A stretch of 13,035 nucleotides of DNA, taken from NCBI GenBank assembly GCA_003487005.1, contig DNFG01000239.1:1-13035 (forward strand), read 5' to 3'. Below are positions 1 to 8,194 of the stretch, in pieces. The notes below the pieces were generated by a model. That model was not told the DNA's origin, did no database searches, and saw nothing but the letters and a program-made list of their open reading frames with translations. Position numbers and translations under genes: made by a program. This DNA is from Bryobacterales bacterium. Its GTDB lineage: Bacteria; Acidobacteriota; Terriglobia; Bryobacterales; Bryobacteraceae. Each line of letters opens with the position of its first letter. Position 1 is the stretch's first letter.

Positions 1-43
1 CTTCGCCAATCGATTCGGCGGTGGTGGGCGTCATCGACCACAT
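1..43 (-). CDS. Possible 5' end of a minus-strand gene, truncated by the window edge
   Basis: Downstream of the membrane-protein gene on the minus strand, an open frame starts at ATG 43 (or ATG 34) and reads MWSMTPTTAESIGE before leaving the window. It would be the third gene of the minus-strand run, 10-19 bases after the stop at 54. There is no clear Shine-Dalgarno sequence and only 14 codons are visible, so no product can be named. A rival reading is a plus-strand frame entering from the left edge and ending at TAG 114-116. It reads through DSAVVGVIDHIELASPLGQG and looks protein-like, but its lysine-rich tail is the antisense of the neighbour's last membrane helix. Confidence 0.2.
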   Translation of the reverse strand, partial: MWSMTPTTAESIGE

Positions 44-53
44 TGAGCTGGCG

Positions 54-743
54 TCACCTTTGGGGCAGGGTGGTGTCCTGGCTGGTGCGGCGGCTCCGAA
101 AAAGAAGAAAAAGTAGCGCGGCGATCATCACGACGAGGGCGAGCTGAAAGGCAGCGAAGCCTCCGTGGAGGATGGCGAACATGTCCGTGCCGGCGGTGGC
201 TTTGTCCTTGGCCATGGTGGCGGCGGTGCGGGTGATGACTGCAATGCGCGGAATGAGGAAGAAGTTCATGACGCCGGCGAGCACGGTCATGGCGGCGGCG
301 ATGCCCACGGTGAGGCGGTTGACGTTGCTGAGGAAGACAAGCAGGAGCAGGACAGCGAGGGCGACGAAACCCTGAAGCCAGCCCCAGATGGTGAAGACCA
401 CGCGATTGACTTCGGCGACCTGGTAGCGGAGGACTTCGCGGGCGAGGTCGGGGTTGGTGTTCTTGACGACGGTTTCGAGCGCGGGCGGGGGCATGGACAG
501 GACGGTGTCGGCAGCCATGAAACTGGAGGGGGCGACGAGGGCGACGAGCAGGAGACCGCCGCACCAGATGCCGAGGAGGAAGGTAACGACGCGGCGGGTG
601 CGGGCGGCGGTCCGGTGGCCGATGCGGTCACGGAGCGCGGAGGACTCCCGGGGTTTATCGTCGGTCTTCCTGGACCGGCGGCGGCGGGCTGATGAGGCGC
701 CCTCCGAAGCAGTTTCGGAGGGTGCGGGCTGGTCCGAATCCAT
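54..743 (-). CDS. Four-helix membrane protein, DUF4149/TMEM205-like
   Basis: A 229-residue integral membrane protein of unknown function. The first 50 residues are polar and rich in Arg, Ser and Glu and are probably a disordered cytoplasmic tail. Four hydrophobic segments follow, at about residues 52-72, 116-138, 143-164 and 190-215. The pattern of a Gly-rich first helix ending in V-A-P, a long loop, a tight helix 2-3 hairpin and F-L-I-P-R-I after helix 3 resembles DUF4149-type proteins. That assignment is from memory of the pattern, not a search. The ATG at 743 directly follows the TAG of the upstream regulator gene, with GAGGAG six bases upstream inside that gene's last codons. The two genes are therefore very likely cotranscribed and translationally coupled. 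No catalytic motif is visible. Confidence 0.85.
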   Translation of the reverse strand: MDSDQPAPSETASEGASSARRRRSRKTDDKPRESSALRDRIGHRTAARTRRVVTFLLGIWCGGLLLVALVAPSSFMAADTVLSMPPPALETVVKNTNPDLAREVLRYQVAEVNRVVFTIWGWLQGFVALAVLLLLVFLSNVNRLTVGIAAAMTVLAGVMNFFLIPRIAVITRTAATMAKDKATAGTDMFAILHGGFAAFQLALVVMIAALLFLLFRSRRTSQDTTLPQR

Positions 744-2335
<1,592 letters not shown>

Positions 2336-2351
<16 letters not shown>

Positions 2352-2408
2352 AGTTTACCGCTTCTTGCGGCTGCGCCCAAGTATTTGACAATTTTTGCCG
2401 ATGTCCAC
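2336..2408. repeat. Pair of 14-bp direct repeats upstream of the EBP gene
   Basis: TTGCCGGTGTCCAC at 2336-2349 and TTGCCGATGTCCAC at 2395-2408 differ at one base and lie 59 bp apart. If translation of the regulator starts at its second ATG (2336), both copies are essentially upstream of the coding region. They could be sites for the regulator itself or for another factor. The call rests on sequence similarity alone. Confidence 0.4.
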
Positions 2409-2488
2409 GAGGTATTCACTGACTTGGGGGAAGCAGGCGGGGTTGGCGGGTGAATTGCAGGAGTGTAGGGTGCCCGAAGCGCTGCACC

Positions 2489-2519
2489 GGACCGGCCATA
2501 GTTGACAGGCCGGAGGTCC
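2489..2519. repeat. Inverted repeat in the divergent intergenic region
   Basis: CCGGCC (2492-2497) and GGCCGG (2508-2513) flank a 10-base loop containing TTGACA (2502-2507). The outer arms GGA and TCC extend the pairing across a three-base bulge. It could be an operator or an RNA hairpin. The TTGACA looks like a -35 box, but no -10 lies at a normal distance in either direction, so I do not call a promoter here. Confidence 0.35.
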
Positions 2520-2545
2520 CGTGGCAGGACCGGAGGAGCCGGTGC

Positions 2546-2581
2546 GCGCTTCACGGGCGCACAGCGTGCGCTTCACGAGCG
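2546..2581. repeat. Tandem 14-bp direct repeats at 22-bp spacing upstream of the oxidoreductase gene
   Basis: GCGCTTCACGGGCG (2546-2559) and GCGCTTCACGAGCG (2568-2581) differ at one position. Their period of 22 bp is about two helical turns, so a factor would bind both on the same face. The first copy lies within a GTGCGC-N9-GCGCAC inverted repeat (2542-2562), and the second overlaps the candidate -35 at 2572. This is a plausible operator, but no regulator can be assigned. Confidence 0.4.
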
Positions 2582-2600
2582 GGGTGGGCGGTGCAATAAT
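2572..2600 (+). promoter_or_regulatory. Candidate promoter for the Gfo/Idh gene
   Basis: TTCACG (2572-2577) and AATAAT (2595-2600) are separated by 17 bp, with TG at 2592-2593 forming an extended -10. Transcription would begin at about 2607, immediately before or at the ATG at 2608. The transcript would therefore be leaderless or nearly so, in keeping with the absence of a usable Shine-Dalgarno. AAGAG abuts the start codon with no spacer. Confidence 0.4.
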
Positions 2601-2607
2601 CCAAGAG

Positions 2608-3672
2608 ATGAATATCACGCGCCGCGCATTCACACTTGCTTCGGCGGCTGCCGTTTCCAGCGGCGCCGCGGCCCAGGACAAGCCTGTCCGGCTGGCGATG
2701 CTGGGCACGGTGGGCCATCCGGGCGAGATTCTGGGGGCGCTGCCAAGGGCGCCGCGAGTGCGATTGACGGCGGTTTCTGAGGATCAGCCGGCGATCCGGG
2801 CGCGACTTTCACGAAACCGGGCGATGGAGGGGGCACGGATTTACGCGAGCGCGGAGGAGTTACTCGCGAAAGAGGAGTTCGACATTGCGGCGGTATGCAA
2901 TGACAATGGAGCACGGGCTGGGGTGAGTCTGGCGTGTTTGCGGCGGGGGATTCCAGTGATTGCGGAGAAACCGCTCGCATTGACGCTTGGAGATCTGGCG
3001 AGTTTACGGGCGGAGGTGGAGCAGCGCGGGCGGAAGTTGACGTCGCTGTTGAAGATGAGGACGGACCCTTGGTTTCTGGCGATCCGGCGATGTGTGGAGC
3101 GGGGGGAGTTGGGCGAGGTGGTGCAGGTATCGGCACAGAAGTCGTACAAGGCGATGGGCGCGGGGGACTGGCGAACGCAAGCGGAGAGCTTTGGCGGGAC
3201 GCTGCCCTGGATTGGGATTGATTTGATCGATCTGATGCGCTGGACGTCGGGGCGGGAGTTCACCGAAGTGGCGACGCTGCAGAACCGGATCGGCTTTGAG
3301 GCGATCGGGCCGGTGGACAACTCAGTGGCTTCGCTGTTCCGGCTGGATAATGGCGGGATGGCGACGCTGCGAATCGATTACTTGCGGACGCCGGGGGCGC
3401 CGACGCACGGGGATGACCGGTTGCGGGTGGCGGGGACGGAGGGGATTGCGGAGTACACTGCGGCGACGGGGGTGACGTTGCAGCGGCGGGGGCAGGCGCC
3501 AGTGCAAGTGAAGGAATTGCCGGAGGAGCGGAGTCTGTTTCTGGAGTTTCTTGCGCATGTGGAGGGCGGGCCCGCGCCGATCGCCTATCCGGACCTGTTC
3601 CGGTCGGTGGAGATCGCGCTGAAGGCGTGGGAATCGGGCAAGGGGGGCGGGCTGAAGCCGGTAAGGCTGTAG
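2608..3672 (+). CDS. Tat-exported Gfo/Idh/MocA-family oxidoreductase
   Basis: A 354-residue NAD(P)-dependent sugar-type oxidoreductase. The N-terminus MNITRRAFTLASAAAV with a following Ala-rich stretch to about residue 22 is a twin-arginine signal, so the enzyme is probably exported folded with its cofactor. The nucleotide-binding fold begins at VRLAMLGTVGHPG (27-39). The family's catalytic Lys is in AEKPLAL (119-125). The C-terminal alpha/beta domain contains GGTLPWIGIDLIDLMRW (196-212), where most relatives have His at the position of D205. I chose ATG 2608 because it begins the Tat signal. An upstream GTG at 2521 in the same frame would add 29 residues of non-protein-like sequence ahead of the twin arginine. 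The gene heads a run with the nuclease-like and sulfatase genes. The substrate is unknown; a modified or sulfated sugar is an inference from the neighbour. Confidence 0.9.
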   Translation: MNITRRAFTLASAAAVSSGAAAQDKPVRLAMLGTVGHPGEILGALPRAPRVRLTAVSEDQPAIRARLSRNRAMEGARIYASAEELLAKEEFDIAAVCNDNGARAGVSLACLRRGIPVIAEKPLALTLGDLASLRAEVEQRGRKLTSLLKMRTDPWFLAIRRCVERGELGEVVQVSAQKSYKAMGAGDWRTQAESFGGTLPWIGIDLIDLMRWTSGREFTEVATLQNRIGFEAIGPVDNSVASLFRLDNGGMATLRIDYLRTPGAPTHGDDRLRVAGTEGIAEYTAATGVTLQRRGQAPVQVKELPEERSLFLEFLAHVEGGPAPIAYPDLFRSVEIALKAWESGKGGGLKPVRL

Positions 3673-3688
3673 TCCCACGGTCCGATCG

Positions 3689-4483
3689 ATGGAAGGCAAT
3701 GCGGCGCTGTATGTGGACGGGTTCAACTTCTATTACGGGGTGACGAACCATTACCGGCCACTGCGGGCGAAGTGGGGATATTCGCTGTCGGGCTTGTGCT
3801 GGTGCAATTTCCGGGCACTGATTGAGCGGAATTTCAAGGGCGTTGATCTCCGGTTTGTGAAGTACTTCACGGCGCCGGTGACGGAGCGGGTGGCATTGGG
3901 GGAGATGCCTGGAGAGCAGGACCGCTATGCCTTGTGGCGGGCGGCGCTGGCGACGGTGCCGGGACTGCACGTCGTGGAAGGGCGGTATCAGCCCCGGGGG
4001 GAAGAGGCGCCGACTCCGGGAGCGCCTGCACCGGCCCGCGAGGAGAAGCAGACCGACGTGCAGATCGCGATCGAGATGCTGCTCGACGCGGCAAACCCGG
4101 CTCTGGAGTTGGACACGCTGTTTCTGCTGACGAGCGACCAGGATCTGTGGCCGGCGGTGTGGGCATGCGCGCTCAGGCTGGAGAGGCCGCTGCGGGTCGT
4201 GGTCCTGCTGCCGCCGCAGGGGCGGAAGCCGGATGCGGAACGGCAGCTACAGGAGTGTTCGGCGCGACTGAAAGAGAGGGGGCGGGCGGGCGAGGCGGTG
4301 TTCCGGCATTCGCGGGCGGAGGTCTGTGTCTTCGAGTTGCACGAAGGGTGGCTGGCGAATGCGCTGCTGTCGTACGAGCCGGCGTCCGGGGTGACATGCC
4401 CGCCGTACTGGCGGCTTCCCGGGCCCTTTCTGGATCGCTATTGCAAGCCGGCGTTTCGCCCGGACGGAGCGGGATTGAAATAG
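3689..4483 (+). CDS. NYN domain (PIN-like fold) protein, putative ribonuclease
   Basis: A 264-residue soluble protein with the acidic signature of the NYN/PIN-like metal-dependent nuclease fold. It has YVDGFNFYYG at 8-17 (D10, N13), a central KQTDVQIAIEMLLDA at 120-134 (K120, D123) and LLTSDQDLWPAV at 146-157 (D150, D152). These residues are where the family binds a divalent metal, so RNA cleavage is the likely activity. The target is unknown. It starts 16 bases after the oxidoreductase and ends 9 bases before the sulfatase. Its place between two exported catabolic enzymes is odd for a cytoplasmic RNase. No Shine-Dalgarno or -10 hexamer is evident, so expression probably depends on readthrough from upstream. 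Residues 104-118 are a low-complexity Pro/Ala insert. Confidence 0.88.
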   Translation: MEGNAALYVDGFNFYYGVTNHYRPLRAKWGYSLSGLCWCNFRALIERNFKGVDLRFVKYFTAPVTERVALGEMPGEQDRYALWRAALATVPGLHVVEGRYQPRGEEAPTPGAPAPAREEKQTDVQIAIEMLLDAANPALELDTLFLLTSDQDLWPAVWACALRLERPLRVVVLLPPQGRKPDAERQLQECSARLKERGRAGEAVFRHSRAEVCVFELHEGWLANALLSYEPASGVTCPPYWRLPGPFLDRYCKPAFRPDGAGLK

Positions 4484-4486
4484 AAT
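4481..4486 (+). promoter_or_regulatory. -10-like TAGAAT just upstream of the sulfatase start
   Basis: TAGAAT begins at the stop codon of the NYN gene and ends six bases before ATG 4493. The sulfatase has no Shine-Dalgarno. The same TAGAAT-N6-start arrangement occurs before the aldo/keto reductase gene. No convincing -35 is present, so this is a tentative internal promoter for a leaderless transcript. Confidence 0.35.
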
Positions 4487-4492
4487 CCCGGT

Positions 4493-6256
4493 ATGCCCGC
4501 TATCTCGCGCCGTCATTTCCTCGCCGGGGCCTCCGCCGCGCCCGGACTGCTGGGACAGGCCCGCCGCCCTCCGAATCTGCTGGTGATCCTCACGGACGAT
4601 CAGGGCTTCGGCGATTTCGATTATCAGGGCAACAAGGACCTGGAAACGCCCAATCTGGCGCGTTTGGCGCGCGAATCGGTGACTTTTTCGCGCTTTTCGG
4701 TGTCTCCGGTGTGCGCGCCGACACGGGCGGCGCTGATGACGGGGAGGTATCCGCTTAGGACGAATGTCCACGGGGTGACGGGGGGCCGGGAGACGCTGCG
4801 GAAGGGCGAAGTGACGATGGGGGAGGTGTTTCAGCGGGCGGGCTACCGGACGGGGCTGATCGGGAAGTGGCATTTGGGGGAGTGCTACCCATACGTGCCG
4901 CATGCCCGGGGTTTTGACGATTTCGTGGGGTTCCGGGTGGGGCACTGGTCAAACTACTTCGATGCGCCGGCGGAGCGGAATGGACGGCAGGTGCGGCTGC
5001 CGGGCTACATCACAGAGGCTTTCACGTCGGAGGCGATCGACTGGATCGGCAGAACGCCGCGCGACCCATGGTTCTGCTATCTGGCCTACAATGTGCCACA
5101 TACGCCGTATCAGGTGCCTGAGGGCGATTACCGAAAACAGGCGGCACGCGGGCATGATCCGGAACTGGCGACGGTGTACGCGATGATCGAGAACATGGAC
5201 CGGCAGGTGGGGCGGATTCTGGGTCATTTGGAGGCGACGGGCGAACTGGACAACACGATTGTGGCGTTTTTTTGCGATAACGGGCCCAATGGAGAGCGGT
5301 ATCGCTGCGGGTTAAGAGGGAGGAAGGGGTCGATTTACGAGGGCGGGACGCGGTCGGTGCTGTCGTTGCGGTGGCCGGGTGGGCGGTTACGGGGCGGGCG
5401 GAAGGTGGAGCAGATTGCGGCGCATATTGACCTGCTGCCGACGTTCATGGAGTTGTGCGGGGCGCGGCGGCCGGAGGGGCCGGCGCTGGACGGACGGTCG
5501 CTGGTTCCGTTGCTGCGCGGCGAGACGGCAGCGTGGCCGGACCGGCGGTTGTACTGTCACGCGGATCACCAACGGGACGCGCGGAACCCGTTTCCGGGAG
5601 CGGTCTGGGACCAGCGCTGGAAGCTGGTGAACGGGCGGGAATTGTATGATTTGCGGGCGGACCCAGGGGAGTCTGCGGAGGTTTCGGCGCGACATCCGGA
5701 GGTGGTGAAGCCTCTGCGGAGGGCTTACGACGATTGGTTTGCCTCGACGCTGGAGGGCTTCCGTTTCGGGGCTCCGCCGATTGAGGTGGGGCACGCGGAG
5801 GAGAACCCGGCGACGCTGCCGGCGACGCAGGCGGCGCTGGAGGGAGGGCCGCATTACCGGGCCAAGATGGGCTATGCGAACGACTTCATTGTGAACTGGA
5901 AGTCGCCGGAAGACAGGATGACCTGGCGGACGGACGTCCGGTATCCGGGGCGGTATCTGGCGAGTCTGGAATCGCTGTGCCCGAAGGAGAACCTGGGCTG
6001 CACGGTGAAGTTGCAGGCAGGCGGGTCGGCCGCGGAGGGAGTGCTGCGGGAGGCCGGAGAACTCGCTGAAATTCCGCTACGGAATATCGTGGAGAGCGCG
6101 GTGCACGCGCCAGAGATGAACTGGACGGATGCGGCGATCGGGGAGCTTGAATTGAGGGCTGGGCCAGTGGATGTGGCGCTTTCAGCGGTGAAGGTGCCCG
6201 GGCGGGGGGTGGCGGATGTCAAGAGCGTCCGCTTGAGACGGTTGGGACCTATTTGA
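4493..6256 (+). CDS. Tat-exported formylglycine-dependent sulfatase with C-terminal beta-rich domain
   Basis: A 587-residue type I sulfatase that hydrolyses a sulfate ester, substrate unknown. It begins MPAISRRHFLAG, a twin-arginine signal (R6, R7), then enters the alkaline-phosphatase-like fold at NLLVILTDDQG (28-38), where D35 and D36 bind calcium. The activation motif CAPTR (74-78) followed by AALMTGR supplies C74 for conversion to formylglycine. K125, H127, H203, D262, N263 and K278 match the usual active-site set, so it looks catalytically intact. The core ends near residue 420. Residues about 455-587 form an extra domain with many short beta-like stretches, similar to carbohydrate-binding-like tails on some acidobacterial and planctomycete sulfatases. 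No maturase gene is seen nearby. The 3' end overlaps the convergent methyltransferase gene by eight bases. Confidence 0.95.
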   Translation: MPAISRRHFLAGASAAPGLLGQARRPPNLLVILTDDQGFGDFDYQGNKDLETPNLARLARESVTFSRFSVSPVCAPTRAALMTGRYPLRTNVHGVTGGRETLRKGEVTMGEVFQRAGYRTGLIGKWHLGECYPYVPHARGFDDFVGFRVGHWSNYFDAPAERNGRQVRLPGYITEAFTSEAIDWIGRTPRDPWFCYLAYNVPHTPYQVPEGDYRKQAARGHDPELATVYAMIENMDRQVGRILGHLEATGELDNTIVAFFCDNGPNGERYRCGLRGRKGSIYEGGTRSVLSLRWPGGRLRGGRKVEQIAAHIDLLPTFMELCGARRPEGPALDGRSLVPLLRGETAAWPDRRLYCHADHQRDARNPFPGAVWDQRWKLVNGRELYDLRADPGESAEVSARHPEVVKPLRRAYDDWFASTLEGFRFGAPPIEVGHAEENPATLPATQAALEGGPHYRAKMGYANDFIVNWKSPEDRMTWRTDVRYPGRYLASLESLCPKENLGCTVKLQAGGSAAEGVLREAGELAEIPLRNIVESAVHAPEMNWTDAAIGELELRAGPVDVALSAVKVPGRGVADVKSVRLRRLGPI

Positions 6257-6899
6257 TGGCGCGCCAGGCGAGGAAGAGGCCGTCTGGTTCAACGTCGTCC
6301 CAATAGGCGATGGGGCGGCAGTCGGCCTCGCGGCAGTGGCGGAGGAGGAGATTGAGGAGTTCGTCGCGATGGAACCACTTTTCCCAGGTGGGGGTATCGA
6401 GGCGGCCCCAGTGTTCGGCGTTTTTGTCGATGATGGCGAGGCGGCCACCGGGTTTGAGGACGCGGCAGAGTCCGGCGACGGCGGCTTCGATATCGACAGC
6501 GTGTTCGAGGGATTCGGTGGCGTAAACGCCGTCGAAGGAATCGTCCTGGAAGGGGAGGGCGAGGAGGGAACCGGCGACGCGGGTCAGATCCGGACTGGCG
6601 AACTGCAGCATCGAGACGGCCAGATCCATCGCAACGATGGTGGCCTCTGGATTTCGTTCGCGGACAATGCGGGCGAAGCGGCCTTTCCCGCAGCCGGCAT
6701 CGAGGGCGCGGCCGGAGCCAAGGGGGCCGAGGGTTTCAAGCACGAAGCGGACGTGAGAGATGCGGGGGTCGATGGTGGAAGGGAAATGCTCTTCATCGGC
6801 GGCGGAATCCTCAAAGGAACGCCGGATCTCGGAGGCGAGATCCGGCGTGAGGTTCCGCGGCGGGCGCGAGCGCCCGAACCACTTTTTGAACAGTCGCAT
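6249..6899 (-). CDS. Class I SAM-dependent methyltransferase
   Basis: A 216-residue Rossmann-fold methyltransferase of the broad Methyltransf_11 type. The SAM-binding motif I is ALDAGCGKGRFAR (65-77), the acidic residue after strand 2 is D92, LPFQDDSFDGVY (115-126) matches motif II, ESLEH is at 129-133 and VLKPGGRL (147-154) precedes strand 5. The basic N-terminus (MRLFKKWFGRSRPPR) might touch membrane or nucleic acid. The substrate cannot be deduced. Its ATG overlaps the TGA of the phosphofructokinase gene (TGATG, one shared base), so translation is probably coupled. It has no Shine-Dalgarno of its own. Its stop lies inside the end of the convergent sulfatase gene, leaving no room for a terminator between them. 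Confidence 0.9.
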   Translation of the reverse strand: MRLFKKWFGRSRPPRNLTPDLASEIRRSFEDSAADEEHFPSTIDPRISHVRFVLETLGPLGSGRALDAGCGKGRFARIVRERNPEATIVAMDLAVSMLQFASPDLTRVAGSLLALPFQDDSFDGVYATESLEHAVDIEAAVAGLCRVLKPGGRLAIIDKNAEHWGRLDTPTWEKWFHRDELLNLLLRHCREADCRPIAYWDDVEPDGLFLAWRAIK

Positions 6900-8080
6900 C
6901 AGGCGCGGGTGAGGAAGATGGGCAGGCCGCGCTTCTTGGAATAGTCGGGACGGTAGCGGTCGATGTTGTACATGCTGGCGAGATCGACCTTGCGGGGCCC
7001 GAGTTTGGGATCGGGGATCTCGACCATGTCATAACAGCCGTTGGTGATACCGGTCATCAGGCCGCTCTTGCCTTCCGCCATGGCATCCATGGCCATGTTG
7101 CCGAAGGTGGCGGCGACGAGTTTGTCGGTGAAATCGGGATCGCCGGAGCGGAGATCGTAGGTGAGATCGCTGACGATGGTTTCTTCCTTGGCGCGGGCCT
7201 TGATTTCGGCGGCGAGGTCATCGCCGACGTTGGCCTTCTTCTGGTGGCCGTAGGCATCGGCTTCGCCATAGTGGCGGACCTGGTAGCCTTCCCACTCAGC
7301 GCCTTCGCTGAGGATGACGAGGGAGTAGTTGGACGGGTTGGTGCGCTTGTCGTGGACGAGGAGTTCGATGAGTTTGTCGAGGTTCACCTTGTACTCGGGG
7401 ATGACGCAGCGGATGGAGGTGACGTAGGCAGTGTAGAGGGCGGTGTAGCCGGCATCACGGCCGAAAATGCGGAAGATGCCGATGCGCTCGTGTGAGCCGA
7501 CGGTGGTGCGCTGGCGCTGGATGGCGCTTTCAGCGCGGGTGATGGCGGTGGAGAACCCGATGCAATATTCGGTGTTCTGGACGTCATTGTCCATCGTTTT
7601 GGGGATGGCGATGACCTTCACGCCTTCCTTGTGGAGGCGGGCGGCGTAGCTGAGGGTGTCATCGCCGCCAATGGCGACCACGTAATCGGCGCCAAGGGCT
7701 TCGAGGTTCTTCAGAACGGCCGTGGTGACGTCGTGGGTGGTGAACTTCTTGCCGTCCTTCTCGCGCTCGGTGGTGGGGAAAGTCTGGCCTTCGAGATGCG
7801 GGGGGAGGGCTTTCATCTTCGCCGGATTGGTGCGGCTGGAGTGGAGGAACGTTCCGCCGGTCCGGTCGATGGTTCGGGTGTTGAGGGGGGTCAGCGGCAG
7901 GACGTAGCGCGATTTGCTTTCGGCGTCGTCGAGGTTCAGGTGGGTCAAGCCCTCCCAGCCGCGACGGATACCGATCACTTCGGAGCCCATCTCAACCCCG
8001 CGATAAGTCACCTGTTTGATGACCGCGTTGAGGCCGGGGACGTCGCCGCCGCCTGTGAGGATAATGATTCTCTTGGCCAT
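6899..8080 (-). CDS. pfp: 6-phosphofructokinase, probably pyrophosphate-dependent
   Basis: A 393-residue group II phosphofructokinase that makes fructose 1,6-bisphosphate in the cytoplasm. The N-terminal LTGGGDVPGLNAVI is the phosphoryl-donor site. The diagnostic loop is GGDDT (residues 138-142) and the next catalytic motif is PKTMDND (160-166). In this family ATP enzymes usually have Gly at the second Asp of GGDD, while Asp there together with Lys in PKTxDND marks pyrophosphate users. The phosphoryl donor is therefore inferred to be PPi and the reaction reversible. The long SHERIGIFRIFGRDAGY stretch (196-212) is the fructose-phosphate-binding region. I chose ATG 8080 over ATG 8098 because AGGAG lies five bases before it. 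The gene is divergent from the RsbU-like phosphatase and coupled to the methyltransferase downstream. Confidence 0.93.
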   Translation of the reverse strand: MAKRIIILTGGGDVPGLNAVIKQVTYRGVEMGSEVIGIRRGWEGLTHLNLDDAESKSRYVLPLTPLNTRTIDRTGGTFLHSSRTNPAKMKALPPHLEGQTFPTTEREKDGKKFTTHDVTTAVLKNLEALGADYVVAIGGDDTLSYAARLHKEGVKVIAIPKTMDNDVQNTEYCIGFSTAITRAESAIQRQRTTVGSHERIGIFRIFGRDAGYTALYTAYVTSIRCVIPEYKVNLDKLIELLVHDKRTNPSNYSLVILSEGAEWEGYQVRHYGEADAYGHQKKANVGDDLAAEIKARAKEETIVSDLTYDLRSGDPDFTDKLVAATFGNMAMDAMAEGKSGLMTGITNGCYDMVEIPDPKLGPRKVDLASMYNIDRYRPDYSKKRGLPIFLTRA

Positions 8081-8085
8081 GCTCT

Positions 8086-8090
8086 CTCCT
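8086..8090 (-). promoter_or_regulatory. Shine-Dalgarno fixing the phosphofructokinase start
   Basis: AGGAG on the minus strand is followed by five bases and then ATG 8080. The alternative in-frame ATG at 8098 has no such site and would add six residues (MDPGES) ahead of the conserved core. Confidence 0.75.
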
Positions 8091-8113
8091 GGGTCCAATC
8101 CGTGGTATGGATA

Positions 8114-8142
8114 TTGGGGATAAAACTTGATTTCAGTATAAC
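8114..8142. promoter_or_regulatory. Overlapping divergent -10 elements between the kinase and phosphatase genes
   Basis: On the plus strand TTGGGG (8114-8119), a 17-bp gap and TATAAC (8137-8142) suit a promoter for the phosphatase gene. On the minus strand TATACT occupies 8140-8135, which suits the kinase gene with a leader of roughly 48 bases. The two -10 elements overlap in the near-symmetric block AGTATAACT (8135-8143). The minus-strand -35 is poor. The positions are read from sequence only. Confidence 0.45.
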
Positions 8143-8166
8143 TGGTCCGGTTTGCAAACGGACCAG
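8142..8166. promoter_or_regulatory. 25-bp near-perfect palindrome, candidate operator
   Basis: CTGGTCC (8142-8148), a single unpaired G (8149), the palindromic core GTTTGCAAAC (8150-8159) and GGACCAG (8160-8166) make 12-bp arms with one extra base. It begins at the -10 of the plus-strand promoter and covers its expected start site. It lies upstream of the minus-strand -10. This fits an operator controlling one or both divergent genes. It does not look like a terminator, as it has no loop or T-tract. Confidence 0.55.
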
Positions 8167-8194
8167 AAACTCGCAGTTTATCATTAGAGGGACT

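Noticed and set aside
165-692. Acidic plus-strand open frame opposite the membrane protein
   Set aside because: Its Gly/Asp/Glu-rich translation is the complement of hydrophobic and basic codons. The minus-strand frame has four clean membrane helices and a Shine-Dalgarno.
2385-2418. Perfect -35 TTGACA at 2385-2390 with TATTCA at 2413-2418
   Set aside because: The spacer is 22 bp, outside the normal range, and no better -10 is present.
2521-2607. GTG-initiated N-terminal extension of the oxidoreductase
   Set aside because: It would bury the Tat signal 29 residues inside the protein, and it overlaps the repeats and the promoter-like elements.
3934-4758. 274-codon plus-strand frame overlapping the NYN and sulfatase genes
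   Set aside because: It is a Gly/Arg/Ala-rich shadow in the +1 frame, while the overlapped genes carry intact catalytic motifs.
7631-8194. In-frame upstream extension of the phosphatase (188 codons)
   Set aside because: It runs antisense through the kinase gene and the divergent promoter region. The Shine-Dalgarno and the GAF-type N-terminus support ATG 8195.
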